Shown here piece by piece: positions 26,129 through 35,112 of a DNA stretch of 64,000 bases. This DNA comes from Paenibacillus urinalis (lineage in GTDB: Bacteria; Bacillota; Bacilli; Paenibacillales; Paenibacillaceae). The first letter of the stretch is position 1. Every line of letters begins with the position of its first letter. The DNA is taken from NCBI RefSeq assembly GCF_028747985.1, contig NZ_CP118108.1, forward strand, positions 873,501 to 937,500, written 5' to 3'. The notes under the pieces are model-generated. The model was not told the DNA's origin, did no database searches, and worked only from the letters and a program-made list of their open reading frames with translations. Made by a program: the position numbers and the translations under genes.

Positions 26129-28057
26129 ATGAGAAGAGGAACCAATCTGGTGCAGAGCTTTGTCTCCTGGTGGGAGCACAGATCCCTGCAGAGTCGTCTG
26201 ATTGCAGCGTATATTGCCATAATATTGGTGCCAAGTCTGCTCGTATCCATCGTTTCTTTTCGTGCGATTAATGAGACTTATATGAAGGATGCGGTAGACA
26301 AGAGTGCCTATATTCTCGATATGGAGAAGCTGCATATCATGAACCAGATTGAGTCCATGGAGCGTTCGGCGCAGCTTGCTGTTTCGGACAAAGAGGTGCT
26401 GAATTATTTGACGAGGAAGACAGAGCCTCCTCTGGGAGAACTGGTCGATTTTAATATGAGCGCTTTTGTTAATCTGACAAGAATCCAGTTCAACAATCCG
26501 AACATTGAGCATTTGCATCTGTTCACGGACAATCCATATGCCTATGAAATATGGCCGATTATTTTTAATGAACGACGAATCAAGGATGAGATCTGGTACG
26601 AGGATACGTATGGTCTTGGTGATCTGCAGATGTGGTCATTTCAGAACACCGACCTCGATCTTATTAAACGAACGGTAGAGCAGGAGCCCAAGGTATCTTT
26701 GCTGCGTGAGATCAGTGTCATTAGTGGAGAACATTCCGGCATTATTCAGGTAGATATGCTGCTCTCGGAATTCTCACCCCGAACCTTTACGGTCCAGGAT
26801 GAGCAGTCCCAGCTGTTTCTGATTGATGAAGAAGGAGAGATCTTCTCTCGCGCGAAACAGTCACTGCTCAGCGATGCTCCCATGATGGAGCAGGCCATTC
26901 AGGCTAAATTCCAAGCGTTGTCTGATGGTGAGCCTTGGCAGATGGAATACAAGGAGGCGGGCAAATCCTATATATTTCTGAGCGTCCCGCTAGAGGGTTT
27001 GAATGCCCATTTGCTAAATGTACTGTCCATGGAAGATGTGCTGGCGCAAATTTCCAAGATCCGTAACACGACGATCGGGATTAATATTTTGTTCATTATT
27101 ATTTTTACAATTATTGCTTATGTGCTCAACTCCTTCATTCTGAAAAATCTCGTCAGACTCACAGATGCGATGAAAATGGCGCGTCGCGGAGAGCTGTATA
27201 CGGGAGTCGTTATCCGGGGCGGCGGGGAGATTGGCGAGCTGGCCTTTCATTTCAATAAGCTGATGAACAAGATTAACGAGCTGGTCGCTGTGGCTGTCCG
27301 TAAGGAAGCGATGTCCAAGGAAGCCGAACTCAGAACACTGCATAATCAGATTGACTCTCATTTTCTGTACAATACACTGGAGAATATCCGAATGCTGGCC
27401 GAGATGGAGGATCAGCGGGCAATCGCGGATTCGCTTACCTCACTTGGAGGGATGATGCGGTATAACTTCAAATGGTCAGGGGATTATGTGAAGCTGAGAG
27501 ATGAGCTGAGGCATATCCGAAATTATATTGAAGTCATGAATATCCGGTTTGATACACCGATTACGCTGAGTGTCGATGTGCCGAACGCGATGCTGGAAAC
27601 CGAAGTGCTGAAGATGTCGCTTCAGCCCATTGTGGAGAACAGCGTCAAGCATGGCTGGTATGAGGAAGCCGAGGAGGGCGGATCCAAGGATAAGACGATT
27701 ATTATCCGGGCAGAGGCGGTCCGCGGCAAATGCCGAATCTGGATCCAGGATAACGGATCGGGCATGGCGGAGGAAGATCTGAAGCTGCTAAGGAATCAGC
27801 TCCACAGCTCAAGCTCCGAGAAGGTGAATTCAGAAACCGTACCTGCTTCGAGTGCAGCGAATGAGGTCAGCCGATCGAATCCATCTGCTGGGATTGGGCT
27901 GATGAATGTACATCAGCGGATTCAGCTTTTTTTTGGAGCACAATACGGTCTGATGATCCATAGTACACAGGGGGTCGGTACGATCGTTACCATTACTTTG
28001 CCAACAGTGGTCATGACAGGGGGAGATGAAGGTGAGGAAACTCATAATCGTGGATGA
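26129..28057 (+). CDS. YesM-type sensor histidine kinase
   Basis: Membrane histidine kinase of about 642 residues. Layout: membrane helix near 20-45 (LIAAYIAIILVPSLLVSIV), outer cache-like sensor domain to about 310, second helix near 314-336, HAMP to about 390, then the His_kinase domain with His411 (DSHFLYNTLENIR) and an ATPase domain (QPIVENSVKHGW, DNGSGM, GIGLMNVHQRI). The longest frame starts at 26057 on top of the terminator hairpin; I prefer the ATG at 26129, though its ribosome site is weak. The next gene, its response regulator, overlaps by 32 bases. It probably senses the presence or the uptake of the importer's sugar. Confidence 0.93.
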   Translation: MRRGTNLVQSFVSWWEHRSLQSRLIAAYIAIILVPSLLVSIVSFRAINETYMKDAVDKSAYILDMEKLHIMNQIESMERSAQLAVSDKEVLNYLTRKTEPPLGELVDFNMSAFVNLTRIQFNNPNIEHLHLFTDNPYAYEIWPIIFNERRIKDEIWYEDTYGLGDLQMWSFQNTDLDLIKRTVEQEPKVSLLREISVISGEHSGIIQVDMLLSEFSPRTFTVQDEQSQLFLIDEEGEIFSRAKQSLLSDAPMMEQAIQAKFQALSDGEPWQMEYKEAGKSYIFLSVPLEGLNAHLLNVLSMEDVLAQISKIRNTTIGINILFIIIFTIIAYVLNSFILKNLVRLTDAMKMARRGELYTGVVIRGGGEIGELAFHFNKLMNKINELVAVAVRKEAMSKEAELRTLHNQIDSHFLYNTLENIRMLAEMEDQRAIADSLTSLGGMMRYNFKWSGDYVKLRDELRHIRNYIEVMNIRFDTPITLSVDVPNAMLETEVLKMSLQPIVENSVKHGWYEEAEEGGSKDKTIIIRAEAVRGKCRIWIQDNGSGMAEEDLKLLRNQLHSSSSEKVNSETVPASSAANEVSRSNPSAGIGLMNVHQRIQLFFGAQYGLMIHSTQGVGTIVTITLPTVVMTGGDEGEETHNRG

Positions 28058-29603
28058 TGAGAAAAATATTCGCCTGGGACTTAAAACGATGATAGAGCGG
28101 GAATATCCATCAGCCTATCATATTGAACTGGCCTCGAATGGACAAATGGCGCTTGAGCTGAACCGTGCAGCCCGTGCAGATCTGATATTAACCGATATTC
28201 GTATGCCTGTACTTGATGGCATCCGGCTGCTGGAGGAGCTGGATCGTGAGACGGGAGGAAGAAAGCCGGCCGTCGTGCTGCTGAGCGGCTATGATGATTT
28301 TGAATATGCGAAGACGGCGATCCGGTACAAGGTAAAGGATTATTTGCTGAAGCCGATTCAGAGAACGGAGCTGTTCGATATGCTGAATCGCGTAGATAAG
28401 GAATTGAGCGAATTAGAAGCCGCGAATCTGGAACGAACTCAGGAAAAACATGAGCTGCAAATGGAGCAGCGCAAGAATCGGCTGCGTCAGCTTCTATTTG
28501 GCAGAGGGCCCGTGATGGAAGAAGAACTGCAGCAGGCAGCTCGTATTTTACCAGCAAGCTCTTATGCTGTCGCGATGGTGCTGTGCAGATATGTGGATGG
28601 GTCTGTCATGCCTACAGGGGAAATTCAGCGTCTGGTCGAACGGCTTAGTCATTCGATGGATGTTCGGGCAGAGCTTGTCCTCACGGATATAGAGGGAAGG
28701 CTTATTCTCGCAGGAAATACCTCAGACTGGTATCAGGAGCTGGCAAGACAGGCAGAAGAGAAGGGATGGAACGGCTTCCGTATCGGAATCAGCACGGAGC
28801 AGAACGATCTGGCACAGGTTCGGGAGCAATATCTTGAGGCACAGGCTGCGCTGAGATATACCTTCTTGCATCCAAGCGCTTATTATATTGAATACGATGC
28901 AGCACTTACGAATCGGATGAATTATCCACTGCCGTATGGAAGCCTGCGGAAGCTCGGAAATATGCTGGGGACGGATCGGGTGGATGAGATGAAGAAGCTG
29001 CTCGCCTCCATTTTTGAGCTGGATCATCTGAAGCAGATGGATATGACTTATCTGGAGAAGGTAAGCGGACTGATCAATGAGAATGTGTTCGATGAGGTGT
29101 TTAGGAAATACGGGGAGTCTTCGGTGGAAGTGCTGAAGATGTATAGGCTGGTCGGCAGCCTGAACAATTTTCAGAGCTTTAACGAGTATTACAGAAAGCT
29201 GGAATACCTGCTTGTCAGCGTAAATGATTATGTGTCCCGAATCCGGCTGGCGCATAGTGAGCATGCGGATATGAAAGAGGCGGTCCGTTATATACAGGAG
29301 CATTACGAGCGTCCTCTGAATATGGCAATGGTCAGCAATCATGTATCGCTTAATTATTCGTATTTCAGCGAGGCGTTCAAGGCGTATACGGGAGACAACT
29401 TTGTATCCTATCTCAAAAAGGTACGTATCCAGCGGGCCAAGGAGCTGCTGCTTAACAAGTCTACCATGAAAATGGCGGAGATTAGTCTCGCAGTGGGCTT
29501 TGAGAACAGCAAACAGTTCTCCCGTGTATTTAAGGAACTGGAGGGCGTATCTCCGCATGAATATCGTCAGCTCGGAGGTATGGAATCAGAACGTGGAGAG
29601 TGA
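28026..29603 (+). CDS. YesN-type response regulator with AraC DNA-binding domain
   Basis: Response regulator of 525 residues. The receiver domain (1-125) has the acidic pair Asp10-Asp11, phospho-acceptor Asp57 in ILTDIRMP and Lys in DYLLKPI. A long middle helical domain follows, and two AraC helix-turn-helix units end the protein (about 415-520; MAMVSNHVSLNYSYFSEAFKAYTG and MAEISLAVGFENSKQFSRVFKE). It pairs with the overlapping kinase and should activate the importer operon at 22408. GGGGG lies before the ATG. Confidence 0.95.
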   Translation: MKVRKLIIVDDEKNIRLGLKTMIEREYPSAYHIELASNGQMALELNRAARADLILTDIRMPVLDGIRLLEELDRETGGRKPAVVLLSGYDDFEYAKTAIRYKVKDYLLKPIQRTELFDMLNRVDKELSELEAANLERTQEKHELQMEQRKNRLRQLLFGRGPVMEEELQQAARILPASSYAVAMVLCRYVDGSVMPTGEIQRLVERLSHSMDVRAELVLTDIEGRLILAGNTSDWYQELARQAEEKGWNGFRIGISTEQNDLAQVREQYLEAQAALRYTFLHPSAYYIEYDAALTNRMNYPLPYGSLRKLGNMLGTDRVDEMKKLLASIFELDHLKQMDMTYLEKVSGLINENVFDEVFRKYGESSVEVLKMYRLVGSLNNFQSFNEYYRKLEYLLVSVNDYVSRIRLAHSEHADMKEAVRYIQEHYERPLNMAMVSNHVSLNYSYFSEAFKAYTGDNFVSYLKKVRIQRAKELLLNKSTMKMAEISLAVGFENSKQFSRVFKELEGVSPHEYRQLGGMESERGE

Positions 29604-29658
29604 AGCGGAGCATTATTGAAGCTGCAAGCGGTGAGACGATGGAGTAAACAGACATGAG

Positions 29659-29710
29659 GAAGGCTGGACAATGAGCTTACGGGGGGCGTAAAGCTTAAGG
29701 TCCAGCCTTT
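29659..29710. terminator. Bidirectional terminator
   Basis: AAGGCTGGAC pairs with GTCCAGCCTT, and an inner stem GAGCTTAC/GTAAAGCTT extends it. It separates the two-component operon from the convergent reductase gene. Confidence 0.8.
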
Positions 29711-29713
29711 GTA

Positions 29714-30691
29714 TTATTCTATGCGGTAGGTAGCAAAAGGTTTCGAATATATAAATCGGTCGCTGATCTCACCCAGCTTCTCGGCAAGCTCGGTATTGAT
29801 CTCGATGTCGAGACTTCTTAAGTTGTCATCCAGCTGCTCGGTACGAGTTGCTCCAACGATAACGGTAGATACGGCAGGCCGGTTCATGAGCCAGGCGATG
29901 GATAATGCACTCGGAGCATGTCCGGTCTCCGCTGCAAGATCAGCCACCTGCTGTCCGAGTGTTACATTATGATCCTCCAAGAATCGCTGAAAATTCGGAT
30001 CTGTCTCTGCCCGGGAGCCGGCGGGAGCAGAAGACTTCTCTGTATATTTTCCAGTGAGAATGCCGCCAGCTAGTGGGAAATAAGGAATGATGCCGACGCC
30101 TTGGTCCAGGCACATGGGCACGAGCTCACGCTCCGGCGTTCGGTCTGCCAGCGAATAGCTGAAATGATTGGAGACAAAACGCTCATATCCTCTCAGATCA
30201 CTGATGCCAAGTGCCTTCATCAGCTCCCAAGCTGCATAGTTGGAGGCACCGATATAGCGCACCTTGCCTGCCCGCACCATGTCATCCAGCGTACGAAGTG
30301 TTTCTTCCAGCGGTGTATTCGGATCGAAGGTATGAATCTGATACAGATCCACATAGTCCGTTTGCAGCCGCTTCAGGCTGTTCTCCAGCTCCTGCTGCAG
30401 ATGATAACGGGAAGAGCCGCGTCCATTCGGGGAATCGCTTCTTGCGACGAGTCCGGCCTTGGTCGTGAGCACAACCTGGTCTCTTCTGCCTTTTAGTGCT
30501 TGTCCGATTATGCGCTCGGATTCCGTTCCGGCGTAAATATTGGCGGTATCAATAAAGTTAATTCCGCTGTCGATCGCATGATGCAGAATGCGGGCTGAAG
30601 TCTGTTCATCCGCTCTTTTGCCGAAGGAGTTGGTGCCAAGACCGAGAAGAGAAACTTGCATGCCACTGCGTCCGAGGTATGTATATTTCAT
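29714..30691 (-). CDS. Aldo/keto reductase
   Basis: NADPH-dependent oxidoreductase of 325 residues with the aldo/keto reductase barrel. The catalytic tetrad is visible: Asp in INFIDTANIYAGTESERIIG, Tyr in the same motif, Lys in VLTTKAG and His in DLYQIHTFDP. It resembles the YajO/potassium-channel beta-subunit-like group of soluble reductases (LGLGTNSFG at the N-terminus). AAGGAGCG lies before the ATG. It is a single gene; the substrate is unknown. Confidence 0.93.
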   Translation of the reverse strand: MKYTYLGRSGMQVSLLGLGTNSFGKRADEQTSARILHHAIDSGINFIDTANIYAGTESERIIGQALKGRRDQVVLTTKAGLVARSDSPNGRGSSRYHLQQELENSLKRLQTDYVDLYQIHTFDPNTPLEETLRTLDDMVRAGKVRYIGASNYAAWELMKALGISDLRGYERFVSNHFSYSLADRTPERELVPMCLDQGVGIIPYFPLAGGILTGKYTEKSSAPAGSRAETDPNFQRFLEDHNVTLGQQVADLAAETGHAPSALSIAWLMNRPAVSTVIVGATRTEQLDDNLRSLDIEINTELAEKLGEISDRFIYSKPFATYRIE

Positions 30692-30727
30692 AAGTATCGC
30701 TCCTTTGCTAGATGGTATAAGTGAGGT

Positions 30728-31468
30728 TTAAGTGACAGATAGCATTAGTTCTAGATTAGACTTAACTTCAGCAGAGATGAGATCAATTAAGGGTTCTAGT
30801 TCCCCGTTATCTGCCTGCTCCAGTGCGGAGTAATAATCTTGGCGCTTTTCATTACGAATGATGGCAGGAGGATAACCATGCTTTAGCAACACAAAGTTCA
30901 TCGCAAGCCGACTGACTCTCCCGTTACCATCTGTAAATGGATGGATCGCTGTGAGCTTATGATGAAGTAATGATGCAAGCTTCACGGGATGCATGTCTGA
31001 ATTTTCGGTGTACCATTGTATTAGGCGTTCCATTTCATAAGGTACTTGGACTGCAGGAACATATTGATGGATATTCCCCGAAATCGTGAGCACATGATTA
31101 TCCATCTTTTTGTAGTCACCAGGAGAAAAGTCAATATCTCTCACTCCCTGAAAAAGAATGGCATGAAAATCTTTAATAATCCGCTCTGTTAAATCTCTCT
31201 GTTGAATGGCTTCGTGAAGATAATCAATTGCTTCCGCATGGTTTATTATTTCAAGATGCTCTCTTAAAGATTTCCCCTTGACCGTCAGTCCTTCTCTTAA
31301 GAAGAATGCTGTTTCACGATAAGTAAAAGTATTTCCTTCAATTGCATTCGTATGATAAGTCCACTCTTCACGAAATTTCTGAGCGATGGTACTCATCAGC
31401 TTTGGGTCGATGGGACGTTTCTTGTCCACTTCTGTTCGAAGAGCATCAATTTGATTAAACATGAGCAT
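30728..31468 (-). CDS. Fic-domain protein, class II (AMP-transferase type)
   Basis: Protein of 246 residues with the Fic core HPFTDGNGRVSR (His176), which in studied members moves AMP from ATP onto a hydroxyl of a target protein. The inhibitory helix motif lies before it (TNAIEGN, residues 40-46), which makes it class II, self-restrained by its glutamate 44. No DNA-binding domain and no small antitoxin gene are adjacent. Its promoter region holds a palindrome, AAACTAGTTT (31508-31517), close to a TATAAT box. The target is unknown. Confidence 0.93.
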   Translation of the reverse strand: MLMFNQIDALRTEVDKKRPIDPKLMSTIAQKFREEWTYHTNAIEGNTFTYRETAFFLREGLTVKGKSLREHLEIINHAEAIDYLHEAIQQRDLTERIIKDFHAILFQGVRDIDFSPGDYKKMDNHVLTISGNIHQYVPAVQVPYEMERLIQWYTENSDMHPVKLASLLHHKLTAIHPFTDGNGRVSRLAMNFVLLKHGYPPAIIRNEKRQDYYSALEQADNGELEPLIDLISAEVKSNLELMLSVT

Positions 31469-31657
31469 TGTTCCTTCCCTCTTCTTCTTACTAGCATTAT
31501 ATCAAACGAAACTAGTTTCAATACTACTCCTATTGTTGCGATATGGCTTGAGCATAGTAATCATATTCCTTTTCTTGAAGAAGCAGAAGCGTTTGCTACG
31601 TTTGTTGCAATGACAATAGAGTGAAGCCAATGACATCAGATAGGAAATAAAACTTCA

Positions 31658-31700
31658 TAAAAAAAGGCCTGTCCTCAATTTATGAGGTACAGACCTTCTA
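31658..31700 (-). terminator. Terminator after NTF2-like gene
   Basis: On the minus strand AGGTCTGTACCTCA pairs with TGAGGACAGGCCT (with mismatches) and TTTTTTT follows. Confidence 0.75.
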
Positions 31701-31744
31701 TTGTATAGGATAACTCCGAATTGGAATCCCTGGATATTGCCTCA

Positions 31745-32080
31745 TTATCCAATGAATCTTACGTGTGTAATCAGACCATTCTCGACACGATACACTGGCA
31801 CAGCCAGCAGTATGTCTGTTCTGCCGCGATGTCCTGTGACGGATTCATGGTCAATGACATAGTTATTGTGCACAATGCGGTTCGTAATGGTTGCGTTCAG
31901 CTCAGGGCTGATCTCGAACAAAGCCGTATAGCGCTCGCGGATTTCTTCTTTGCCAGAGTTCTGAATGTTGCCGACAGCATCTTCAATGACGCAGTCCTCG
32001 TGATAGGTAGCGAGCAGATCTTCAATATTTCGCGCATTGTACGCGGTTAGCTGTGCATCAATAACATCAGTAATGGACAC
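31745..32080 (-). CDS. NTF2-like (SnoaL-type) small protein
   Basis: Protein of 111 residues with the NTF2/SnoaL cone-shaped fold pattern: DVIDAQLTAYNARNIEDLLATYHEDCVIED at the start, REIRERYTALF-type helix, and VENGLITHVRF at the end. Proteins of this size may be isomerases, hydrolases or simple ligand binders, and the sequence does not decide. GTG start behind AAGGAG. A single gene. Confidence 0.85.
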   Translation of the reverse strand: MSITDVIDAQLTAYNARNIEDLLATYHEDCVIEDAVGNIQNSGKEEIRERYTALFEISPELNATITNRIVHNNYVIDHESVTGHRGRTDILLAVPVYRVENGLITHVRFIG

Positions 32081-32391
32081 GGTAATTTCTCCTTTTTTTC
32101 TCGTAAAATGAGTTTAATGTATTAAAGCTTCTCCGCATTGTATCACAAAATTATCCATTAACATATATCATTTTTTGAGCTGCTTACCCTCTTTACAGGA
32201 GACATATGCTCATTCTGCTGGCTCTACAATGTTCAGGGTTCAATCAACCAAATGTACACAGAACAAACCGAATCGTTTTTGCAGGAATGTGATGCTTTGG
32301 GATACGGTTTGGAGATTTGCGCCATTGTTCTGCCCATGGACTGGAATTTATTCTAACCATATCATTTCGTCGTTAGGAGGCGCTGCAGGCG
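32081..32391. other. Intergenic region between divergent genes
   Basis: It holds the promoters of the NTF2-like gene (minus) and the GH105 gene (plus). No operator or RNA structure was recognised. A 93-codon plus-strand frame from 32175 runs into the GH105 gene out of frame and is not called. Confidence 0.5.
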
Positions 32392-34842
32392 ATGCCATAT
32401 GTAAACAAAGAACGTTCTTTTGGAGCTTCACTGGACAGAACAGAGGATGTACTTAGAGCCGTTGTAAACCGATACATCGGTGCGAATCCGAAGACCCTGC
32501 CAACGTACCGGGTGCTGAATGTGGAAGGCTTTATTAGAGATAACGAATACCGTTACGATATGAATCTTATGGTAAAGCTTCCTCAGCTGCAGGATGGACA
32601 GTTCGTCTATGCCTGGGCCAAAATTTGGGCTGATGAGGAAACGACACAGGCTTATCGGATCAGCTGTTACAGCCATACACGGGTGTTTATCAACGGACTG
32701 CTGGCATTTGAATCGAATCATCGCGAGGATGTGATGCCGGAGAGCAAGGCTGGACTACGCGGCAAGCTGCGTAAGGGCTGGAACTTCTTTGTTCTGGAGT
32801 TTGAGAAAACACCCACTGGCTGCGGTGCCAGCTTCGGCACAGGTTCTGTTAAAGGCGCGCCCGTCCATTTTCTTGCTCCAACCATGGAGCGTGATGGGCA
32901 GGAAGGCTGGGTGTACAGCGAACCTCAGCATACACGCTGGATACCAGGCAATGCCAAGGAGGTGGTCTCTCATGAGATCGACTCCAAGCTGGCACGTGTT
33001 TTTGTGACGGAAATATCGGCATCAGAGGAAGCTACAGATATGACTTGGTATCCCCGAAGGGAATGGAGCGAGGAGGAGCAGCAGCTTGGTGCCTTCGCAA
33101 GAGTGTTTGATCCAGGGACAGGGATTGGAGAGAAAGCGACGGTTAACGCCAATGCCAAGGCCGATGCCAGCGTAAGTGTGGATGCGAACGTGATTGAAGA
33201 TGAAAATGACAGAGCCAATGCCCGCACCAATGCAAGTGCCGAAACAGTAGTCACATCCGATGGATATGGAGTACGATGTCCCTTTGGGGCCGTTGCGCTG
33301 GCATGGTCCAAGCTGGATCACCGGAGCACCGCAAGCGAACGGAAAGTGACATGGAAAGGGCTGCACGAAGGAACATTCAAGCTATATGTGGACGGGAATT
33401 TGTTGTACACCAGTGATCAGGAGCAGGGCTACTTCGAGGTGGAGAAGGAGCTGGACTACGGTGTACATGATATTGTCATTGTGTCAGCGCGTACCCGTAA
33501 AGCCTGGGGCTTTGATCTGGAAGTACTGACCGAAGATGAAACAGGCGAAGCTCTAACCTGGGCCAAGCCATACCCCGTTGAAGGCTTAACAGGGCACTGG
33601 CTGTATCTGGGTCCTTTTTCTAAGGATCATGTGCCTCCGCCGCGAGACGTTCCTCATATGGACCGCCTATTTGGAGAGGGAGAAGAACGGACTTATTACA
33701 GAGCTGACCAGCCGGCCGCTCGGATTCGCCCTTATCTGGAATCCCGCTTATATGGTAAATGGAATTATCCTCTAGGTGTGACGCTGTATGGCATTCTGGA
33801 GACGGGAAGAGAGCTGTCCCGCCCGGATTATATTGAATATGCTGAGGATCATATTGAACAGTGTACGTCTCTGGATGAGCTGGTCATGTGGGATAGCAAG
33901 CGGCATGGTGCCCCAGGGATAAACCATCAGCTTGCGCTGATTGATAGTCTGGATGACTGTGGTTCCTTCGGCGCCACCATGCTCAGAGCTCATGAGCTGA
34001 AGAAACTGAGAGGAGCCGAGGAGGCAGCGCATCGTATTGCGGACTATATTACACGTGAGCAGGATCGACTGCCTGATGGAACGTTATATCGCTACCGCAG
34101 CTTCAGCGAGCTGATGGTTAATACGATATGGTGCGATGACCTGTACATGAGCACCCCGTTTCTTAGCCAGTATTATAAGCTTACCGGCGAGACCCGGTAT
34201 TTGGATGATGCCGCTGCCCAGTTTCTGCTGTATAAGAAAAGATTGTATATGCCTGAGCAGAAAATGATGCATCATGTGTACAATTTGAATTTTGATAAAG
34301 GCTGTACTGTGCCCTGGGGACGGGGGAATGGCTGGGTATTATTTTCTCTAACGGAGCTGCTGGCTGTTCTTCCGAAGACGCATTCGGATTATGACGAGCT
34401 GCTGCATTTCTACAGGGAGCTGTGCGAGGGCTATCTTGCGGTTCAGGATGAGCAGGGCTTGTGGCATCAGGTGCTGACCGATCATGAATCCTACAGCGAG
34501 ACGTCCTGCTCTTCCATGTTTATTTATGCTTTTTCCCGCGGGATAAGGTATGGCTGGCTTCCAGAGGGAATTCAGCACCTATACGCCGATGCGGTCTTCC
34601 GTGGCTGCGAAGGCATTATACGCCATTGTATTGATCGTGAAGGGAATGTATACGGCGTATGCCGAGGCTCGGGATACTCTTTCTCTCCGCATTACTACAA
34701 GGAGCGTTTGTCTTGGCTGCTGAATGACACCCACGGCATCGGTATTGTGCTGCTGGCGGGAATCGAGTCCTTAAGGCTGCTCGAATATTTGAAGGAGCGT
34801 CGTACAGATCGGGCAAGATCATCGGTAGTCCACAGCCAATAA
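32392..34842 (+). CDS. GH105 unsaturated rhamnogalacturonyl hydrolase with N-terminal extension
   Basis: Protein of 816 residues. Residues 430-790 match GH105 (YteR/YesR type): HQLALIDSLDDCGSFG, WCDDLYMSTPFL with Asp582/Asp583, one of them the probable catalytic acid, and WGRGNGW (642-648). The enzyme hydrates the unsaturated uronic acid left by pectate or rhamnogalacturonan lyases. The first 400 residues are beta-rich, jelly-roll-like, and absent from YteR; they are split by a low-complexity Ala/Asn/Asp stretch at about 248-284 (KATVNANAKADASVSVDAN). No signal peptide, so cytoplasmic. AGGAGG lies 13 bases before the ATG. It precedes a YesS-like regulator and an importer, a layout like the B. 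subtilis yes/yte pectin loci. Confidence 0.88.
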   Translation: MPYVNKERSFGASLDRTEDVLRAVVNRYIGANPKTLPTYRVLNVEGFIRDNEYRYDMNLMVKLPQLQDGQFVYAWAKIWADEETTQAYRISCYSHTRVFINGLLAFESNHREDVMPESKAGLRGKLRKGWNFFVLEFEKTPTGCGASFGTGSVKGAPVHFLAPTMERDGQEGWVYSEPQHTRWIPGNAKEVVSHEIDSKLARVFVTEISASEEATDMTWYPRREWSEEEQQLGAFARVFDPGTGIGEKATVNANAKADASVSVDANVIEDENDRANARTNASAETVVTSDGYGVRCPFGAVALAWSKLDHRSTASERKVTWKGLHEGTFKLYVDGNLLYTSDQEQGYFEVEKELDYGVHDIVIVSARTRKAWGFDLEVLTEDETGEALTWAKPYPVEGLTGHWLYLGPFSKDHVPPPRDVPHMDRLFGEGEERTYYRADQPAARIRPYLESRLYGKWNYPLGVTLYGILETGRELSRPDYIEYAEDHIEQCTSLDELVMWDSKRHGAPGINHQLALIDSLDDCGSFGATMLRAHELKKLRGAEEAAHRIADYITREQDRLPDGTLYRYRSFSELMVNTIWCDDLYMSTPFLSQYYKLTGETRYLDDAAAQFLLYKKRLYMPEQKMMHHVYNLNFDKGCTVPWGRGNGWVLFSLTELLAVLPKTHSDYDELLHFYRELCEGYLAVQDEQGLWHQVLTDHESYSETSCSSMFIYAFSRGIRYGWLPEGIQHLYADAVFRGCEGIIRHCIDREGNVYGVCRGSGYSFSPHYYKERLSWLLNDTHGIGIVLLAGIESLRLLEYLKERRTDRARSSVVHSQ

Positions 34843-34878
34843 CGGAAGGTATGCAGGGGCCAACGATATGAATTCACC

Positions 34879-34916
34879 GAATAACCGGGCTATACAGTCC
34901 GGTTATTTCTTTTTCA
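34879..34916 (+). terminator. Terminator after GH105 gene
   Basis: AATAACCGG pairs with CCGGTTATT around a ten-base loop; TTCTTTTT follows. Confidence 0.8.
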
Positions 34917-34920
34917 CAAA

Positions 34921-34992
34921 TGAATCCATTTCATAAATCATTAAAAAGGTGGATTGGATTGAAGCAGCTAAAGGGATTATGAAATGGATTCA
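34921..34992. repeat. 16-base inverted repeat before the YesS-like gene
   Basis: TGAATCCATTTCATAA (34921-34936) and its exact reverse complement (34977-34992) are 40 bases apart, 120-190 bases before the regulator start. They could be paired binding sites for a dimeric regulator or a large RNA hairpin. Confidence 0.8.
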
Positions 34993-35112
34993 AATAGGTA
35001 AAAATTTAAATTTTTGTGAACGCCAGTCATACAAGTTGTGATAACATATGGAAAGAAAATGTTAATTAAAACGATACGGATATCCAAGCGAATAAAGGAT
35101 GGGGGAAGGCGA

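Noticed and set aside
28722..29558. Minus-strand frame of 278 codons
   Set aside because: Shadow of the AraC-type response regulator gene.
31352..31624. Plus-strand frame of 90 codons
   Set aside because: Overlaps the start of the Fic gene and its promoter on the opposite strand; no ribosome site.
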